A stretch of 64,000 nucleotides of DNA, taken from Allorhizobium paknamense (lineage in GTDB: Bacteria > Pseudomonadota > Alphaproteobacteria > Rhizobiales > Rhizobiaceae). The notes under the pieces are model-generated. The model searched no databases, had not been told where the DNA came from, and saw only the letters and a list, made by a program, of their open reading frames with translations. Of the stretch, positions 1 through 9,064 are shown piece after piece. Location: NCBI RefSeq assembly GCF_030815125.1, contig NZ_JAUSWH010000004.1, forward strand, positions 62,001-126,000, given 5' to 3'. The stretch's first letter is position 1. The number at the start of each line of letters is the position of its first letter. A program made the position numbers and the translations under genes.

Positions 1-621
1 AAGTTCGAGGCTGCGGCTCGGATGCTCCGGATTGAGGGAATTGAGTTCGATGGAGCGGGGGCTTTGCCGCGCCAGGATCTTCGCCATGACCTCGCCTTCG
101 CGGGTCTTGACCACCACCCTGTCGCCCCGGCGCACCTGTGCGCCCGGCTCGACGATCAGGATATCGCCGTCACGATAGAGCGGCTTCATGCTGTCGCCCT
201 GCACTTCCAGCGCATAGACGCCCGCCTTGCCGGTGGGAGAGGCGGGAAACTCCACCACATCCCAGCCCTGGCCCGCAGGAAAGCCGCCATCATCGAAAAA
301 ACCGCCAGCCCCCGCCTGGGCGAAGCCGAGAAGCGGAATAGCGCCTGCTTCCGGGCCGAATTCCTCGCGCACCAGCCCTGTTTCCTCACGGTTGCCGCTG
401 ATCAGGCCCATGAACTGATCGAGACTTGCGCCCGTAGCCTCCAGCACCTTGGCAATGGATTCCGTCGAGGGCCAGCGCATGCGTCCATCCGGCCCCACAC
501 GCTTCGATTTGTTGAAGGAGGTGGGATCGAGCCCTGCACGGCGCGCCAGACCCGAAGGCGTCAGCTGATGCCGCTCCGCCAGCCTGTCGATCGCTCCCCA
601 AATGTCGTCATGTGAAAGCAT
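1..621 (-). CDS. S24/LexA-like helix-turn-helix transcriptional regulator, 3' end cut by window edge
   Basis: The first 207 codons are present and the frame runs open off the window. The N-terminal part (residues about 15-60) reads as a helix-turn-helix of the phage-repressor type (LTPSGLARRAGLDPTSFNKS). A peptidase S24 half follows, with the Ser-box GDSMKPLYRDGDILIV and a later VVVKTREGEVMAK that carries the expected lysine. A QAGAGG stretch lies between the halves, where LexA-type proteins self-cleave. The family comprises repressors that may be inactivated by autoproteolysis; the target genes are unknown here. The ATG at 621 is the only good start. A composite repeat begins about 38 bp upstream, so the promoter is either very short or lies within or beyond that repeat. 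Family confidence is high; whether it autocleaves is inference. Confidence 0.85.
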   Translation of the reverse strand, partial: MLSHDDIWGAIDRLAERHQLTPSGLARRAGLDPTSFNKSKRVGPDGRMRWPSTESIAKVLEATGASLDQFMGLISGNREETGLVREEFGPEAGAIPLLGFAQAGAGGFFDDGGFPAGQGWDVVEFPASPTGKAGVYALEVQGDSMKPLYRDGDILIVEPGAQVRRGDRVVVKTREGEVMAKILARQSPRSIELNSLNPEHPSRSLEL

Positions 622-995
622 ATACCGAAGCCCCACCGCCCCTGAAGTGCCGGCCACTAAAGCACGTTGCGGCTTATCAGCCTTATGCAACATGCTTTAA
701 GTTCTTGTTTTAAAGCATGTCGTTATCGCAAAACCGCTGCACACTTTTGCGCGACATGCTCTAAAGCGCCGTGCGCCATATAATCCGCACAAAGGTTCGC
801 TGCAGATCTTTGTTGTGACGTGTTTCCGGACGGAAAACCGGATTCCACTTTTTCTGGAAACCCTCAAAAACCCACCTCCGAACCCTTTCCTTTATTGGGC
901 AGATCGGGCGCGGAGTAAAGATGGATAAGGAATAAAATCCTTAAATCTGGACGGAAAGAAAGAGAATATGGGCCAGGAACACCCCGATACGGCCA
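622..995. other. Intergenic region between divergently oriented flanks, mostly repeats
   Basis: This 374-bp stretch has no credible gene. Positions 659-862 hold a composite of three repeat modules, described separately. The remainder (863-995) shows only a 6-bp stem TAAGGA/TCCTTA at 926-943 and purine-rich sequence. It must hold the promoter of the regulator that starts at 621 and possibly a terminator for the response regulator that ends at 996; neither was identified clearly. Confidence 0.6.
659..862. repeat. Mosaic repeat R4 + inverted R5 + R1
   Basis: Module R4 (659-763) starts AAAGCACGTTGCGG and ends GACATGCTCTA. It is nearly identical to 23707-23811. Module R5 follows in inverted orientation (765-805; the other strand reads CTGCAGCGAACCTTTGTGCG), matching 23873-23917 and 61418-61462. 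An R1 copy (821-861) closes the composite, with the core CCGGACGGAAAACCGG. None of these modules encodes a protein. Confidence 0.85.
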
Positions 996-1646
996 TCAGG
1001 CGACCAGCGCCATGTTCAACCGGCCAAGCTGGATCACCGCCTGGGTGCGGCTATCGACCTTGAGCTTGAGCAGGATGGCCGAGACATGCGCCTTGATGGT
1101 GGCCTCGGAGACCCCCAGTTCATAGGCGATCTGCTTGTTGAGCAATCCCTCGCACAACATGCCGAGCACCCGGCTCTGCTGCGGCGTCAGCGTTCTGAGC
1201 CGGGCCATCAGATCGGCCAGTTCGGGATCCTGCTCCTGCGCGCCATCATAGCTGGCGGGGGTCCAGATATCGCCGCTGAGCACCGAGCGGATGGCGGCGC
1301 GGATTTCCTCGATGCCCGAGGATTTGGAGATGAAGCCGGAGGCACCCAGTTCCAGCGAGCGGCGCACCGTGGCGCTGTCATCGGTGGCGGAACAGATGAT
1401 GATGGGCAGGCTGGCAAATTCTGCCCGCAGCGTCATCAGCCCGGAAAACCCGCTGACGCCCGGCATCGCCAGATCGAGCAGCATGACATCCGCCTCCGGA
1501 TTGTCAGAGGCCACCTTGCGGGCGGTGTCGAAATCCCCCGCCTCGACAACGTGGCCGATTTCCGCCATGCCATCCACGGCCTGACGGAGCGCGCCGCGAA
1601 ACAGCGGGTGGTCATCTGCAATAAGGATTGTTCCTTCGGCCATCAT
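996..1646 (-). CDS. NarL/LuxR-family response regulator, orphan
   Basis: The 216-residue protein has an N-terminal receiver domain (ILIADDHPLF acidic pair, phospho-acceptor Asp in VMLLDLAMPG, Lys in FISKSSG). A C-terminal LuxR-type DNA-binding domain follows (LTPQQSRVLGMLCEGLLNKQ, then SEATIKAHVSAI). It should be a phosphorylation-dependent transcription factor. The ATG at 1646 is preferred because GGGAGGGG lies just upstream; an ATG one codon later (1643) is possible, and the longer upstream frame lacks such a site. No histidine kinase is adjacent, so its partner is unknown. The downstream neighbour on the same strand lies across a repeat-rich gap, so it is probably monocistronic. Confidence 0.88.
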   Translation of the reverse strand: MMAEGTILIADDHPLFRGALRQAVDGMAEIGHVVEAGDFDTARKVASDNPEADVMLLDLAMPGVSGFSGLMTLRAEFASLPIIICSATDDSATVRRSLELGASGFISKSSGIEEIRAAIRSVLSGDIWTPASYDGAQEQDPELADLMARLRTLTPQQSRVLGMLCEGLLNKQIAYELGVSEATIKAHVSAILLKLKVDSRTQAVIQLGRLNMALVA

Positions 1647-1827
1647 ATGCCCCCTCCCAAGAGCATGGATCACGCTTCGGCCACTCCCTGCCGAAACGGT
1701 CGCAGCGGGGTCAAACCCTGCATGCCGCGCCGCGATCATCCGTTGTTACAATGTTTTAGCCCCAAGTCAGATTTCAGACAATGGTCTATATGCCGCCGCC
1801 GGTTGTTTTGCTGGCTTCCCGCCTGAG

Positions 1828-2286
1828 CTAAGCTTTCGTTTTTGCATTTCCGGGCGGAAAACCGGCGTCTACTTTTCCCGGAAATGCTCGGAACTCCTCG
1901 ATCAGCCCGAAGAACCGCCGCATCATCCGCTCCATGATCGAGAGGGACCGGTCCACCTCCTCGTCGGAGGGCACGCCGCCGCCCGAGACCGCAGCCTTCT
2001 TTTCCAGCGCCTCGACCCGCTTTTCCAGCCGCTCCATATCCTCCTGATAGGCCTGGCGCTCATCCGCGCCCAGACGGCACAGGAGTTCACCATCCTTTTC
2101 CTGACAGATCGACATGGCCCCGGTTTCGGTATCGAGCCTGATGACGCTGTCGCCCTTTTCCAGCATGCGGAAACGGCCCTTGCCATCGTCCTCGGCCCCT
2201 GCCTGCGGCGCGAAGGCCGCCAGAAGAAGGCTCAGCGCCAGAAAACGCACGCCGTTCTGCCGGGTCGGAAATGCTGCGAACCTCAT
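1828..2286 (-). CDS. Small secreted coiled-coil protein, function unknown
   Basis: The 152-residue protein starts at an ATG preceded by GGAGG with 5-nt spacing. An N-terminal signal peptide is visible (RFLALSLLLAAFAPQAGAED, likely cleavage after AGA). The middle holds a short acidic/aromatic region with two Cys (ICQEKDGELLCRL). A charged heptad-like helix follows (about residues 75-100, ERLEKRVEALEKKA), then an amphipathic MERMMRRFFGLIEEF segment. I do not recognise a named family. It is probably periplasmic. The last ~20 residues are encoded by an R1 repeat (1844-1887), giving FPGK...GFPPGNAK, so the C-terminus looks repeat-derived and the stop lies just beyond the repeat. Confidence 0.75.
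   Translation of the reverse strand: MRFAAFPTRQNGVRFLALSLLLAAFAPQAGAEDDGKGRFRMLEKGDSVIRLDTETGAMSICQEKDGELLCRLGADERQAYQEDMERLEKRVEALEKKAAVSGGGVPSDEEVDRSLSIMERMMRRFFGLIEEFRAFPGKVDAGFPPGNAKTKA
1844..1887. repeat. R1 repeat copy inside the 3' end of a coding region
   Basis: The copy has GCATTTCC at the left end, GGAAATGC at the right end and a GGCGGAAAACCGG core. It is the same module found at 821, 6932, 13458, 16686, 28841, 28898, 33098, 50289 and 51646. Here it lies within the reading frame of the secreted protein at 1828-2286. Confidence 0.9.
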
Positions 2287-2402
2287 GTTTTCCTCCAAAA
2301 AACGGTAATGGCCGGGTTGCGTTTCAAAAGGCTGCGGACAAGCGCATGGACAAGCGCGCCGCTTTGCGGCAAACCCGGATCATCTGCTCCGGGGACAAGA
2401 TC

Positions 2403-2750
2403 ATGACCATGGCGATATACAAGATCCTTTCCGAGGAATTATGGCAGGAGGCCGAAAAGGCGGGCGTCTTTGCCGGTGCCCCGGTCGATCATGCCGATGG
2501 CTTCATTCATTTATCCACCGCCGCCCAGGTGCGGGAGACGGCGGAGAGGCATTTTACCGGTCAGTCCGGCCTGCTACTGGCCGCCGTTGATCCCGGGACG
2601 CTGGGCGATGCGCTGCGATATGAGCCCTCGCGTGGCGGCGATCTCTTTCCCCATCTTTACGGCAGTCTGCCACTCAACGCCGTGCTCTGGATCAAACCGC
2701 TGCCCCTTGGCGCCGATGGCCGCCACCAGTTTCCCGAGGAGATCGCCTGA
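2403..2750 (+). CDS. DUF952 family protein
   Basis: The protein is 115 residues, small and cytoplasmic, with typical DUF952 features: MAIYKILSEELWQEAEKAG at the start, DHADGFIHLSTAAQV in the middle, and LFPHLYGSLPLNAV near the end. The biochemical role of the family is not established. The start is ATG 2403 (GGGGAC upstream) or ATG 2409. Its TGA overlaps the ATG of pyrD by one base (TGATG), so the two are translationally coupled. The longer frame reaching back to 2271 overlaps the divergent gene and is not supported. Confidence 0.8.
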   Translation: MTMAIYKILSEELWQEAEKAGVFAGAPVDHADGFIHLSTAAQVRETAERHFTGQSGLLLAAVDPGTLGDALRYEPSRGGDLFPHLYGSLPLNAVLWIKPLPLGADGRHQFPEEIA

Positions 2751-3838
2751 TGAGCGTGTTCAAGACCTTCGCACGGCCCAGCCTCTTTCTTTTCGAGGGA
2801 GAAACGGCCCACAAGCTCTCCATTGCCGGGCTGAAGACCAGCAGCCTCATCCGCCGCCAGCACCCGGTCGATCCCCGCCTGGCGCAAACCTTGGCGGGCC
2901 TTGTTTTTCCCAATCCCGTCGGCATGGCGGCAGGCTATGACAAGAACGCCGAGGTGCCGGATGAATTGCTGGGCCTCGGCTTCGGCTTTGCCGAGATCGG
3001 CACCGTCACGCCGAAACCGCAGGCCGGAAATCCGAAACCCCGCGTGTTCAGGCTGGTGCGTAATGAAGGGCTGATCAACCGGCTGGGCTTCAACAATGAG
3101 GGCCACGATGCCGTTCTGGCGCGGCTGGAGGCCCGCCGGGGCCGTCCCGGCATTGTCGGCGTCAATATCGGCGCCAACAAGGATGCCGAGGACCGGATCG
3201 GCGATTATGTCGCCGGTATTCGCCGTTTCTATGGGCTTGCCTCCTATTTCACCGCCAATATCTCCTCTCCCAACACGCCGGGCCTCAGGGATCTGCAAGC
3301 CAAGGAAAGCCTGGGCGAACTTCTGGACCGGGTGCTGGAAGCCCGGGCCGAGGAAGCCGAAAAAGCGGGCCGGCGGGTGCCTGTGTTTCTGAAGATCGCC
3401 CCTGACCTCACCGAGGAAGGCATGGATGACATTGCCGAAGTGGTGCTGGCGCGGGATCTGGACGGGTTGATCGTCTCCAACACCACGCTGTCGCGCGCGG
3501 AATTGCGGCCGGAGCGGTTTACCGGCGAAACGGGCGGGCTTTCCGGCAAACCCGTCTTTGCGCGGTCCACCGCTGTCTTGGCGCGCATGCGCAAGCGTGT
3601 GGGCAAGGACCTGCCGATCATCGGTGTCGGCGGCATTTCCTCCGCCAAGACGGCGCTGGAAAAAATCCGGGCGGGAGCCGATCTGGTGCAGCTTTATTCC
3701 TGCATGGTCTATGAGGGGCCGGGCCTGCCTGCCGAAATCGTGCACGGCCTTTCGGCAGCCCTGACGGAGGAAGGCGCCTCCTCGCTGCGCGACCTGCGTG
3801 ACAGCCGTCTGGATTACTGGCTTTCGGTAAAGGTCTGA
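2750..3838 (+). CDS. pyrD: Dihydroorotate dehydrogenase (quinone), class 2
   Basis: This enzyme oxidises dihydroorotate to orotate, the fourth step of de novo UMP synthesis, and passes electrons through FMN to quinone at the inner membrane. The protein is 362 residues, normal for class 2. It has an N-terminal helical membrane-association segment (residues 1-40), then the FMN barrel. Visible landmarks are GMAAGYDKNAEVP, NRLGFNNEG, NISSPNTPGLRDLQ with the catalytic-base serine (around residue 172), the FMN-binding IIGVGGISS, and QLYSCMVYEGPG. It is coupled to the DUF952 gene by a one-base overlap. Its 3' end overlaps the convergent MATE gene by 25 bp. Confidence 0.97.
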   Translation: MSVFKTFARPSLFLFEGETAHKLSIAGLKTSSLIRRQHPVDPRLAQTLAGLVFPNPVGMAAGYDKNAEVPDELLGLGFGFAEIGTVTPKPQAGNPKPRVFRLVRNEGLINRLGFNNEGHDAVLARLEARRGRPGIVGVNIGANKDAEDRIGDYVAGIRRFYGLASYFTANISSPNTPGLRDLQAKESLGELLDRVLEARAEEAEKAGRRVPVFLKIAPDLTEEGMDDIAEVVLARDLDGLIVSNTTLSRAELRPERFTGETGGLSGKPVFARSTAVLARMRKRVGKDLPIIGVGGISSAKTALEKIRAGADLVQLYSCMVYEGPGLPAEIVHGLSAALTEEGASSLRDLRDSRLDYWLSVKV

Positions 3839-5163
3839 TCGGCCCGCCGCCTCAGCCGGGAGAGCAGTAACAGCCCCCGGCAGGCGAGAAACAGGTTGAG
3901 CCCCAGCCAGAGCCCGTGATTGCCGAGAAGTGGGACAAAGATGGCAAGCCCCGCCAGATAGGCGGCAAAGGCCGCCAGCATCATGTTGCGCATATCGCCG
4001 GACCAGGCGGCGCCGATGAAAATTCCGTCCATCTGGAAGGCCAGCGCCCCGGTCAACGCCGTGACGGCCGCCCAGGGCAGGAAGAGCCTTGCTGCGGCGC
4101 GCACCTCCTCCGCCGTGGTCATCAGGTCGATCAGCGCCGGCCCGAACAGCAGGAAAAACAGCGTGCTGGTCAGCGCCAGTCCCAGCGACCACAGGCCGGT
4201 CAGCTTTACCGCCTTTACGAAGGCGGGGCGATAAAGCGCGCCCACCGCCCGGCCAATGATCTGCTCCGCCGCCGCCGCGATGCCGTCGAGATAGAAGCTC
4301 GCCACCATGAAGAAATTCAACAGCACCGCATTGGCCGCCAACACCACGGCCCCGAAGCCGGTGCCGATCCGCGTCAACAGCGTGAAGGCGGCGACCAGCA
4401 CGAAACTGCGGATGAGAATATCGCGATTGAGCGTGAAAAGCCGCCGCAATTCCTGCCGGTCCAGAAGCGTCGGCAGCGATGGCAGGGGCTGGCCGCCGCG
4501 TTTTGCAAAGATCAGGGTCAGCCCCGCGACAAGCGCCGTCGCTTCACCGGCAAAGGCGCCCCAGGCAACACCCCGCACCCCCCAGCCCAGGCTGAGCCCC
4601 AGCAGGATGGAAAGCAGGATATTGACACCGTTCAGCAGGATTTGCAGGCCAAGCGCCGTCGAGCCCCTGCCCCGCCCCAGGATGAAACCCATGACGGTGA
4701 AATTGGCCAGCGACAACGGGCCGGCCAGAATACGGATGGAGAAATAGGTGGAGGTCACCTCCGCCACCCGCCCTTCCGCTCCCATCAGCGACAGGCCCAC
4801 CTTCAAAAGCAGCGGCGAGGCGAGAAGCAACAGAAGCCCCAGACCCACGGACAGGATCAGCGCCCGGCAGAAGACCGCCATCTGCTCTGCCTCATCGCCC
4901 CGGCCAAAGGCTTGCGCCACCAAAGCCGTGGTGGAAGCGCGCAGGAAATTCAGGCTGGAAAAGAGAAGATCAAACAAGGCCGCCCCGATGGCGAGCCCCG
5001 CCAATGCTGCCGCCTCGCCGGTATGGCCAATCACCGCCGTATCGGTCAGCCCCAGCAATGGCGTGGTGATATAGCCAATGGTCATCGGCACGGCGATGGT
5101 CAGCACGCTGGTATGGGTAACGGAAAAGGCCTGGGGTTGGCCCGAAGGGCTGGCAGCAAGCAT
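3814..5163 (-). CDS. MATE family efflux transporter (DinF-like)
   Basis: The 449-residue integral membrane protein has about 12 hydrophobic segments in two homologous halves, as in the MATE family, which exports drugs or metabolites using H+ or Na+ gradients. The N-terminal pattern VPMTIGYITTPLLGLTDTAV and the loop FNFLRASTTALVAQAFG-like region fit the DinF branch. The start is ATG 5163, with GGAGGAATT upstream. It lies 38 bp downstream of truA on the same strand, so it may be read from the def-fmt-truA operon. The substrate is unknown. Confidence 0.88.
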   Translation of the reverse strand: MLAASPSGQPQAFSVTHTSVLTIAVPMTIGYITTPLLGLTDTAVIGHTGEAAALAGLAIGAALFDLLFSSLNFLRASTTALVAQAFGRGDEAEQMAVFCRALILSVGLGLLLLLASPLLLKVGLSLMGAEGRVAEVTSTYFSIRILAGPLSLANFTVMGFILGRGRGSTALGLQILLNGVNILLSILLGLSLGWGVRGVAWGAFAGEATALVAGLTLIFAKRGGQPLPSLPTLLDRQELRRLFTLNRDILIRSFVLVAAFTLLTRIGTGFGAVVLAANAVLLNFFMVASFYLDGIAAAAEQIIGRAVGALYRPAFVKAVKLTGLWSLGLALTSTLFFLLFGPALIDLMTTAEEVRAAARLFLPWAAVTALTGALAFQMDGIFIGAAWSGDMRNMMLAAFAAYLAGLAIFVPLLGNHGLWLGLNLFLACRGLLLLSRLRRRADQTFTESQ

Positions 5164-5201
5164 GATCCAATTCCTCCGGAAACGTAAGTAAATACTTACT
5201 C

Positions 5202-5945
5202 TTAATAATCAACCTTCATGAAATACAGCCCCTCCGGCGGCGCGACAGGCCCGCAGGCGGCCCGATCCCGGGCCTCCAGCGCGGCACGCACATCATCAAG
5301 GGTCATCTTGCCTTCGCCCGCCAGCTTCAGCGTTCCGGCAAAAGAGCGGATCTGGTTGTGCAGAAAGCTTTGGGCCGAAGCGCGGATCTCGATGAGGTCG
5401 CCCTGCCGTGTCACATCCAGCCGGTCAAGTGTGCGAACCGGGCTGTTGGCCTGACAATGGGCGGAGCGGAAGGTGGTGAAATCATGATGCCCAACCAATT
5501 GCTGCGCCGCAGCATGCATGGCCTCGTGATCGAGAATTTTCGCCACCCACCAGGCGCGGTGGGCCTCGACGGCCAGCCGCGAGGGCCGGGAGATGATGCG
5601 ATAGAGATAATGCCGTTTGGTGGCGGAAAAACGGGCGTCGAATGCCTCTGTGACCGCCTCGACATCGAGTACGCTCACCGCCTCGCCCGCCAGCGCCAGA
5701 TGCGCATTCAGCGCATTGCGCAGCTTATAGGGCTGCCAGGCGCGCGTCAGATCGGCATGGATCACCTGTCCCAGGGCATGCACACCGGAATCGGTGCGGC
5801 CCGCACCACGAATGGACACCGTCTCTCCCGTGAGCGACAGGATCGCCGCTTCCAGCGCGCCTTGAACGGAGGGGCCGTTTTCCTGCCTTTGCCAGCCGAC
5901 ATAGGGTGTGCCGTCATATTCGACGGTCATCTTGAAGCGGGGCAT
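5202..5945 (-). CDS. truA: tRNA pseudouridine(38-40) synthase
   Basis: TruA converts uridines 38-40 of the tRNA anticodon arm to pseudouridine. The protein is 247 residues, the normal size. The start [21 protein letters not shown] is typical, and [15 protein letters not shown] contains the catalytic aspartate. [15 protein letters not shown] and the C-terminal GLYFMKVDY are also characteristic. The ATG at 5945 overlaps the TGA of fmt by one base (TGATG), so the genes are translationally coupled. Confidence 0.97.
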   Translation of the reverse strand: MPRFKMTVEYDGTPYVGWQRQENGPSVQGALEAAILSLTGETVSIRGAGRTDSGVHALGQVIHADLTRAWQPYKLRNALNAHLALAGEAVSVLDVEAVTEAFDARFSATKRHYLYRIISRPSRLAVEAHRAWWVAKILDHEAMHAAAQQLVGHHDFTTFRSAHCQANSPVRTLDRLDVTRQGDLIEIRASAQSFLHNQIRSFAGTLKLAGEGKMTLDDVRAALEARDRAACGPVAPPEGLYFMKVDY

Positions 5946-6880
5946 CAGCCGATCTCCGCGCCCTTGGAGATGGGCGTGCCGCGCAGGAAATCCTCCGCCG
6001 CCAGCGGCTTGCCGCCCGCACGCTGCAAACGCATCAGTCGGACCGCACCGTCGCCACAGCCAACAGCCAGGCGCTCGTCCAGCACCACGCCCGGCTGGCC
6101 TTTGCCGTCCGTCACTTCGCTCGCCAGGATCTTCACCCGCTCCGGCTTGCCATTGATGGTGATTTCGCACCAGCTTCCGGGAAAGGGCGAAAGGCCGCGA
6201 ATGTGATTGTGCACGGTCCAGGCAGAGCGGGAAAAATCGATGCGGGTTTCGGCCTTGTCGATCTTGGCGGCATAGAGCACGCCCTCTTCCGGCTGCGGCG
6301 TCAGCGGCAGGTCGCCCGCCTCCAGCCGCGCCATGGCCTCGACCATGGCCTCAGCACCCACAAGGCTCATGGAGTCGTGCAGTTCACCGGCTGTCATGGC
6401 CGGCGGGATTGGCACGCGCCGGGTCAGGGCGACCGGGCCGGTATCGAGCCCCTTGTCCATCTTCATCACCATCATGCCCGTCTCGGTATCGCCGGCCATG
6501 ATGGCGCGCTGGATGGGAGCAGCGCCACGCCAGCGCGGCAACAGGGAAGCATGGCCGTTATAGCAGCCGAGCCGCGTGCCCTCGAGAACGGCCTGTGGCA
6601 AAAGCAGACCATAGGCCACCACCACCGCCACATCGGCGTCAAGCGCGGCAAAGGCAGCACGATCTTCCTCCGCCTTGAAGTTCAAAGGCGTGCGCACCGC
6701 AAGGCCCAACTGCTCGGCAGCCTCATGCACAGGAGATTTGGTGAGATCGAGCCCGCGCCGCCCTGCCGGGCGCGGTGGCTGGCTATAGACGCAAACGATC
6801 CTGTGCCCCGCCTCGGCCAGCGCCTGAAGCGTCGGCACCGAGAAAGCGGGCGTCCCCATGAAGATGATGGAAAGTGCCAT
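5945..6880 (-). CDS. fmt: Methionyl-tRNA formyltransferase
   Basis: Fmt formylates Met-tRNAi using 10-formyl-THF for translation initiation. The protein is 311 residues with an N-terminal Rossmann-type formyltransferase domain and a C-terminal OB-like tRNA-binding domain. The landmarks are [36 protein letters not shown] (with the catalytic Asn-His region), and [13 protein letters not shown] at the domain junction. The start is ATG 6880, with GAGGAAG upstream. It is co-directional with def (102 bp upstream, separated by an R1 repeat) and coupled to truA, the classical def-fmt pairing. Confidence 0.97.
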   Translation of the reverse strand: MALSIIFMGTPAFSVPTLQALAEAGHRIVCVYSQPPRPAGRRGLDLTKSPVHEAAEQLGLAVRTPLNFKAEEDRAAFAALDADVAVVVAYGLLLPQAVLEGTRLGCYNGHASLLPRWRGAAPIQRAIMAGDTETGMMVMKMDKGLDTGPVALTRRVPIPPAMTAGELHDSMSLVGAEAMVEAMARLEAGDLPLTPQPEEGVLYAAKIDKAETRIDFSRSAWTVHNHIRGLSPFPGSWCEITINGKPERVKILASEVTDGKGQPGVVLDERLAVGCGDGAVRLMRLQRAGGKPLAAEDFLRGTPISKGAEIG

Positions 6881-6931
6881 GCTCTGCTTCCTCTGGTCGC
6901 TTCAAGGAGAGTTCTGGGCTTTTGTTTTTAC

Positions 6932-6975
6932 GCATTTCCGGACGGAAAACCGGTTTCCACTTTTTCTGGAAATGC
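6932..6975. repeat. R1 repeat copy between def and fmt
   Basis: This complete copy has GCATTTCC and GGAAATGC ends around the CGGACGGAAAACCGG core. Its right end is immediately adjacent to the def stop codon (6977). Confidence 0.9.
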
Positions 6976-6976
6976 T

Positions 6977-7495
6977 TCAGAGCCCTGCTTTGCCCTTGGC
7001 CGCCTTGGTGAATTTCTTGATCACCATGTCCCGCTTCAGCCGCGAAATGTGATCGATGAACAGCGTGCCGTTCAGATGGTCGATTTCGTGCTGTAGACAG
7101 GTGGCCAGCAGGCCATCGGCCTCGGTGATCTGTTCCTTGCCGTGGCGATCCAGCGATTTGACGGTGATGGAGGCCGGGCGCTCCACTTCGGCATAGTAAT
7201 CCGGAATGGACAGGCAGCCTTCCTCATAGGTGGAGCGCTCGTCCGACGAGCGGATGATCTCGGGATTGATGAAGGTCAGCGGTTCCTTCGGCTCCCCCTC
7301 GCGGGCCAGATCGATCACCAGCAGGCGGCGCGGCACAGCCACCTGAATGGCGGCGAGCCCGATGCCGGGCGCCTCATACATGGTTTCGAACATGTCGTCG
7401 ATCAACCGGTTCAGGTCGTCATCCACCCGCTCGATGGGCTGGGAGACCTGACGCAGCAGGGGATCGGGAAGAATGATGATAGGCTTTGTCGTCAT
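6977..7495 (-). CDS. def: Peptide deformylase
   Basis: Def removes the N-formyl group from nascent proteins, acting at the ribosome exit. The 172-residue protein shows all three PDF motifs: GIGLAAIQV (motif 1), EGCLSIPD (motif 2, metal-ligand Cys) and [12 protein letters not shown] (motif 3, HExxH with two metal-ligand His). The start is ATG 7495, with AAGGGAAG upstream. It is the first gene of def-fmt-truA, so formylation and deformylation enzymes are co-transcribed. Confidence 0.97.
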   Translation of the reverse strand: MTTKPIIILPDPLLRQVSQPIERVDDDLNRLIDDMFETMYEAPGIGLAAIQVAVPRRLLVIDLAREGEPKEPLTFINPEIIRSSDERSTYEEGCLSIPDYYAEVERPASITVKSLDRHGKEQITEADGLLATCLQHEIDHLNGTLFIDHISRLKRDMVIKKFTKAAKGKAGL

Positions 7496-7543
7496 GGGCT
7501 TCCCTTACCCCATCATATTCCGCAAGGAAATAGGGAAGACCTG

Positions 7544-9064
7544 TCACACCGCCCGTTTCAGCGGAGAAAGCGCTGTTGCCATATCCGGCCCGCGCCCCGC
7601 CGCGTGTGGCCGCGTGCGGAAATGCTGCAGCGAATGCACCAGCCGCTCCACCTCCTCGCGCAGCGTCGCCGTCTGGGCAGAGGTTTCCTCCACCATGGCG
7701 GCGTTTTGCTGGGTGATGCCGTCCATGCTGCCAATGGCGGAATTCACCTCCTTGAGACCGCTCGACTGATCGGCGGATGCGGCGGCGATGCGGCTGACGA
7801 TGGCGTTGACCTCATCGATACGGGTGATGATCTTGCCCAGCGCATCGCCCGCGCCATGCACCAGTTCCACGCCGTTCTGCACCTGGGCCGAGCTTTCCGA
7901 AATCAGCCCCTTGATCTCGCGCGCGGCATTGGCGCAGCGCTGCGCCAGATCGCGCACCTCCTGCGCGACCACGGCAAAACCGCGCCCGGCCTCGCCGGCG
8001 CGCGCTGCCTCGACACCGGCATTCAGCGCCAGAAGATTGGTCTGGAAGGCGATCTCGTCGATCACCCCGATGATTTTCGAAATCCGGTCCGACGATTGTT
8101 CGATCGCCCCCATGGCATCCACCGCACGGGTCACGACGACGCCGGAGCTTTGCGCCTCCTCCAGCGTCTCGCGCACCAGATCGGAAGCCTTGTGAGCGCC
8201 TTCAGCCGCCAGCGCGACATTGCCGGTCAGTTCGGTCAGCGCCGTGGTGCTTTCCTGCAAGCCTGCGGCCTGCTGTTCGGTCCGCTGGGCCAGATTGTCG
8301 GCGGCATCGGCAATGGCGCGAGTGGATTTCAGAATCTCGTCACCCGCCTCCCGCACCGTGCCTAGCGTCCCACGCAAGGTCTGAACGGTGGCGTTATAAT
8401 CCTGCGCCAGTTCCTGAAACTCGGCAGGCAGGTCGGACGGCAGTTGATATTCCAGATCGCCATGCGCCAGCTTGGACAGCGCTGTCTTGAGCGCCGCCAG
8501 CGCCTGCTTCTGCTCTTCTTCCGCCTTCAGTTTCGCGGCCTCCGCCTGCCGCCGCTCCTCTTCCAGGCTCTCCAGATAGACGGAGATGGAATAATCCATG
8601 TCCAGCATCGCCGCCTTGACCAGAACCCCGACCTCACGGGAGAGCTTTCCGGCATTGGCTTTGCCGAAACGGCTCGGCCAGCGCTCCTGCATCATCGCCT
8701 GCACCAGTTTCTCGACGATCAGCGCGTAACCGCCGATATACCAGCGCGGCTCCAGCCCGATGCGGGCATGCGCCCGCCCGATGGCCTGCACGCCCTTCAC
8801 ATACTGCTGGTCGTATTTCGCGCCGGTGACGGTGGCCCAATGCTGCTGCTGCAAACCTTTGGCGCCATTGATATGCGCGTCATTGCGGAAAAAGCGCGCC
8901 GTCTCCGGCGTGGACTTTACCTTGCCGTAGAAACTGTCCAGGGCAGCACCGATATGGGCCTTGATGGCCGGAGATATCTCCTGCAGCACTGCAAGCGAAG
9001 CGCTGTCGAGCCCCATGAAGTCCAACCGTTTTGCCAGACCTTCCTCTTCCTGTGAACGCGCCAT
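7544..9064 (-). CDS. Globin-coupled methyl-accepting chemotaxis protein (HemAT-like), soluble
   Basis: The 506-residue protein has no transmembrane segment. Residues ~10-165 read as a globin-coupled sensor (protoglobin) domain: DSFYGKVKSTPETARFF, then GRAHARIGLEPRWYIGGYALI, whose His (about residue 99) is the expected proximal haem ligand. A charged helical linker (EERRQAEAAKLKAEEEQKQ) leads into a HAMP-like region. The MCP signalling domain carries the conserved hairpin tip NAGVEAARAGEAGRGFAVVAQEV. By family it senses O2 or redox in the cytoplasm and feeds CheA/CheW. The start is ATG 9064, behind GGAGGGAGAGGG. No che genes are adjacent. It lies where many rhizobia carry lnt next to tlyC, so it may mark a rearrangement. 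Confidence 0.9.
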   Translation of the reverse strand: MARSQEEEGLAKRLDFMGLDSASLAVLQEISPAIKAHIGAALDSFYGKVKSTPETARFFRNDAHINGAKGLQQQHWATVTGAKYDQQYVKGVQAIGRAHARIGLEPRWYIGGYALIVEKLVQAMMQERWPSRFGKANAGKLSREVGVLVKAAMLDMDYSISVYLESLEEERRQAEAAKLKAEEEQKQALAALKTALSKLAHGDLEYQLPSDLPAEFQELAQDYNATVQTLRGTLGTVREAGDEILKSTRAIADAADNLAQRTEQQAAGLQESTTALTELTGNVALAAEGAHKASDLVRETLEEAQSSGVVVTRAVDAMGAIEQSSDRISKIIGVIDEIAFQTNLLALNAGVEAARAGEAGRGFAVVAQEVRDLAQRCANAAREIKGLISESSAQVQNGVELVHGAGDALGKIITRIDEVNAIVSRIAAASADQSSGLKEVNSAIGSMDGITQQNAAMVEETSAQTATLREEVERLVHSLQHFRTRPHAAGRGPDMATALSPLKRAV

